Shown here piece by piece: positions 22,175 to 22,350 of a stretch of 22,350 nt of DNA (position 1 is its first letter; each line of letters begins with the position of its first letter). The notes below the pieces were generated by a model, which was not told where the DNA came from, did not search any database, and saw nothing but the letters and a program-made list of their open reading frames with translations. The stretch lies in contig JANMNT010000374.1 in the NCBI GenBank assembly GCA_031368465.1, forward strand, positions 1 through 22,350. Reading direction: 5' to 3'. The DNA is from UKL13-2 sp031368465. Its GTDB lineage: Bacteria > Pseudomonadota > Gammaproteobacteria > Burkholderiales > Usitatibacteraceae. The translations under genes were made by a program, and so were the position numbers.

Positions 22175-22350
22175 GTGAGCATTCGTGTCCTCGAATTGGC
22201 TGGCGACACATTCGCGAGCTTTCAGGATTCGATTCGCGCGCTAGAACAGGGCATGACGTACCCCTTGGGCGATGATCGTTTCACCATCGACCACGGTCAG
22301 GACTACTTCGCTTTTTTCCGACGCTTGGGTGACCTCGCCTACTTCGTTGC
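22175..22350 (+). CDS. GNAT-like protein, N-terminal 58 codons only (cut by window edge)
   Basis: A GTG at 22175 directly follows the stop of the oxidase gene, with no gap, and the frame stays open to the end of the window. The visible part, MSIRVLELAGDTFASF through TYPLGDDRFTIDHGQDYF and AFFRRLGDLAYFVA, looks like the beta1/alpha1-alpha2/beta2 start of an N-acyltransferase. The acetyl-CoA-binding motif would lie beyond the edge, so the family call is provisional. Its position makes it the third gene of the cassette; it could acylate the amino group left by the aminocarboxypropyl transfer. Confidence 0.6.
   Translation, partial: MSIRVLELAGDTFASFQDSIRALEQGMTYPLGDDRFTIDHGQDYFAFFRRLGDLAYFV

Overview
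This window is chromosomal DNA from a proteobacterium, most likely a gammaproteobacterium. The reasons are the trxA-rho pair, a TtcA/pteridine reductase/MidA cluster, an E. coli-type two-subunit PntA-PntB transhydrogenase, a 7Fe FdxA ferredoxin and a CTG-N10-CAG LexA box. The genus cannot be resolved by eye. There are no rRNA or tRNA genes, no CRISPR array and no intact insertion sequence.

Left part (1-7803). A Y-family translesion polymerase (minus strand, cut by the window edge) sits under a LexA-type box. A small membrane protein follows. Next come ttcA and a pteridine reductase-like SDR on the minus strand, coupled by an ATGA overlap and divergent from a MidA-family methyltransferase. pntA and pntB form a compact plus-strand operon.

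Middle part (7812-13259). A LuxR-type response regulator and its membrane histidine kinase form a minus-strand operon. Its promoter has no clear -35 box but carries four related half-sites. Beyond it lies a tandem repeat array in which each unit carries another copy of the last codons of rho. Then come rho, a leader of about 250 nt with a possible leader peptide, a trxA terminator that overlaps the rho promoter, and trxA. fdxA diverges from trxA across a perfect 8-6-8 inverted repeat.

Right part (13249-22350). fdxA is followed by an AddAB-like helicase-nuclease pair: an AddB-like protein with PD-(D/E)XK residues and four iron-sulphur cysteines, then a UvrD/AddA-like helicase-nuclease. After these is a scar holding only the first ~60 codons of an RND efflux transporter next to a TTTGACTCAGACCCC motif. 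Last is a tightly coupled cassette of a DUF3419/BtaA-like aminocarboxypropyl transferase, a haem-oxygenase-like di-iron oxidase with a complete ligand set, and the start of a GNAT-like protein that runs off the window. This cassette, probably for a small molecule or lipid built from the SAM side chain, and the rho-tail array are the two most novel-looking items.
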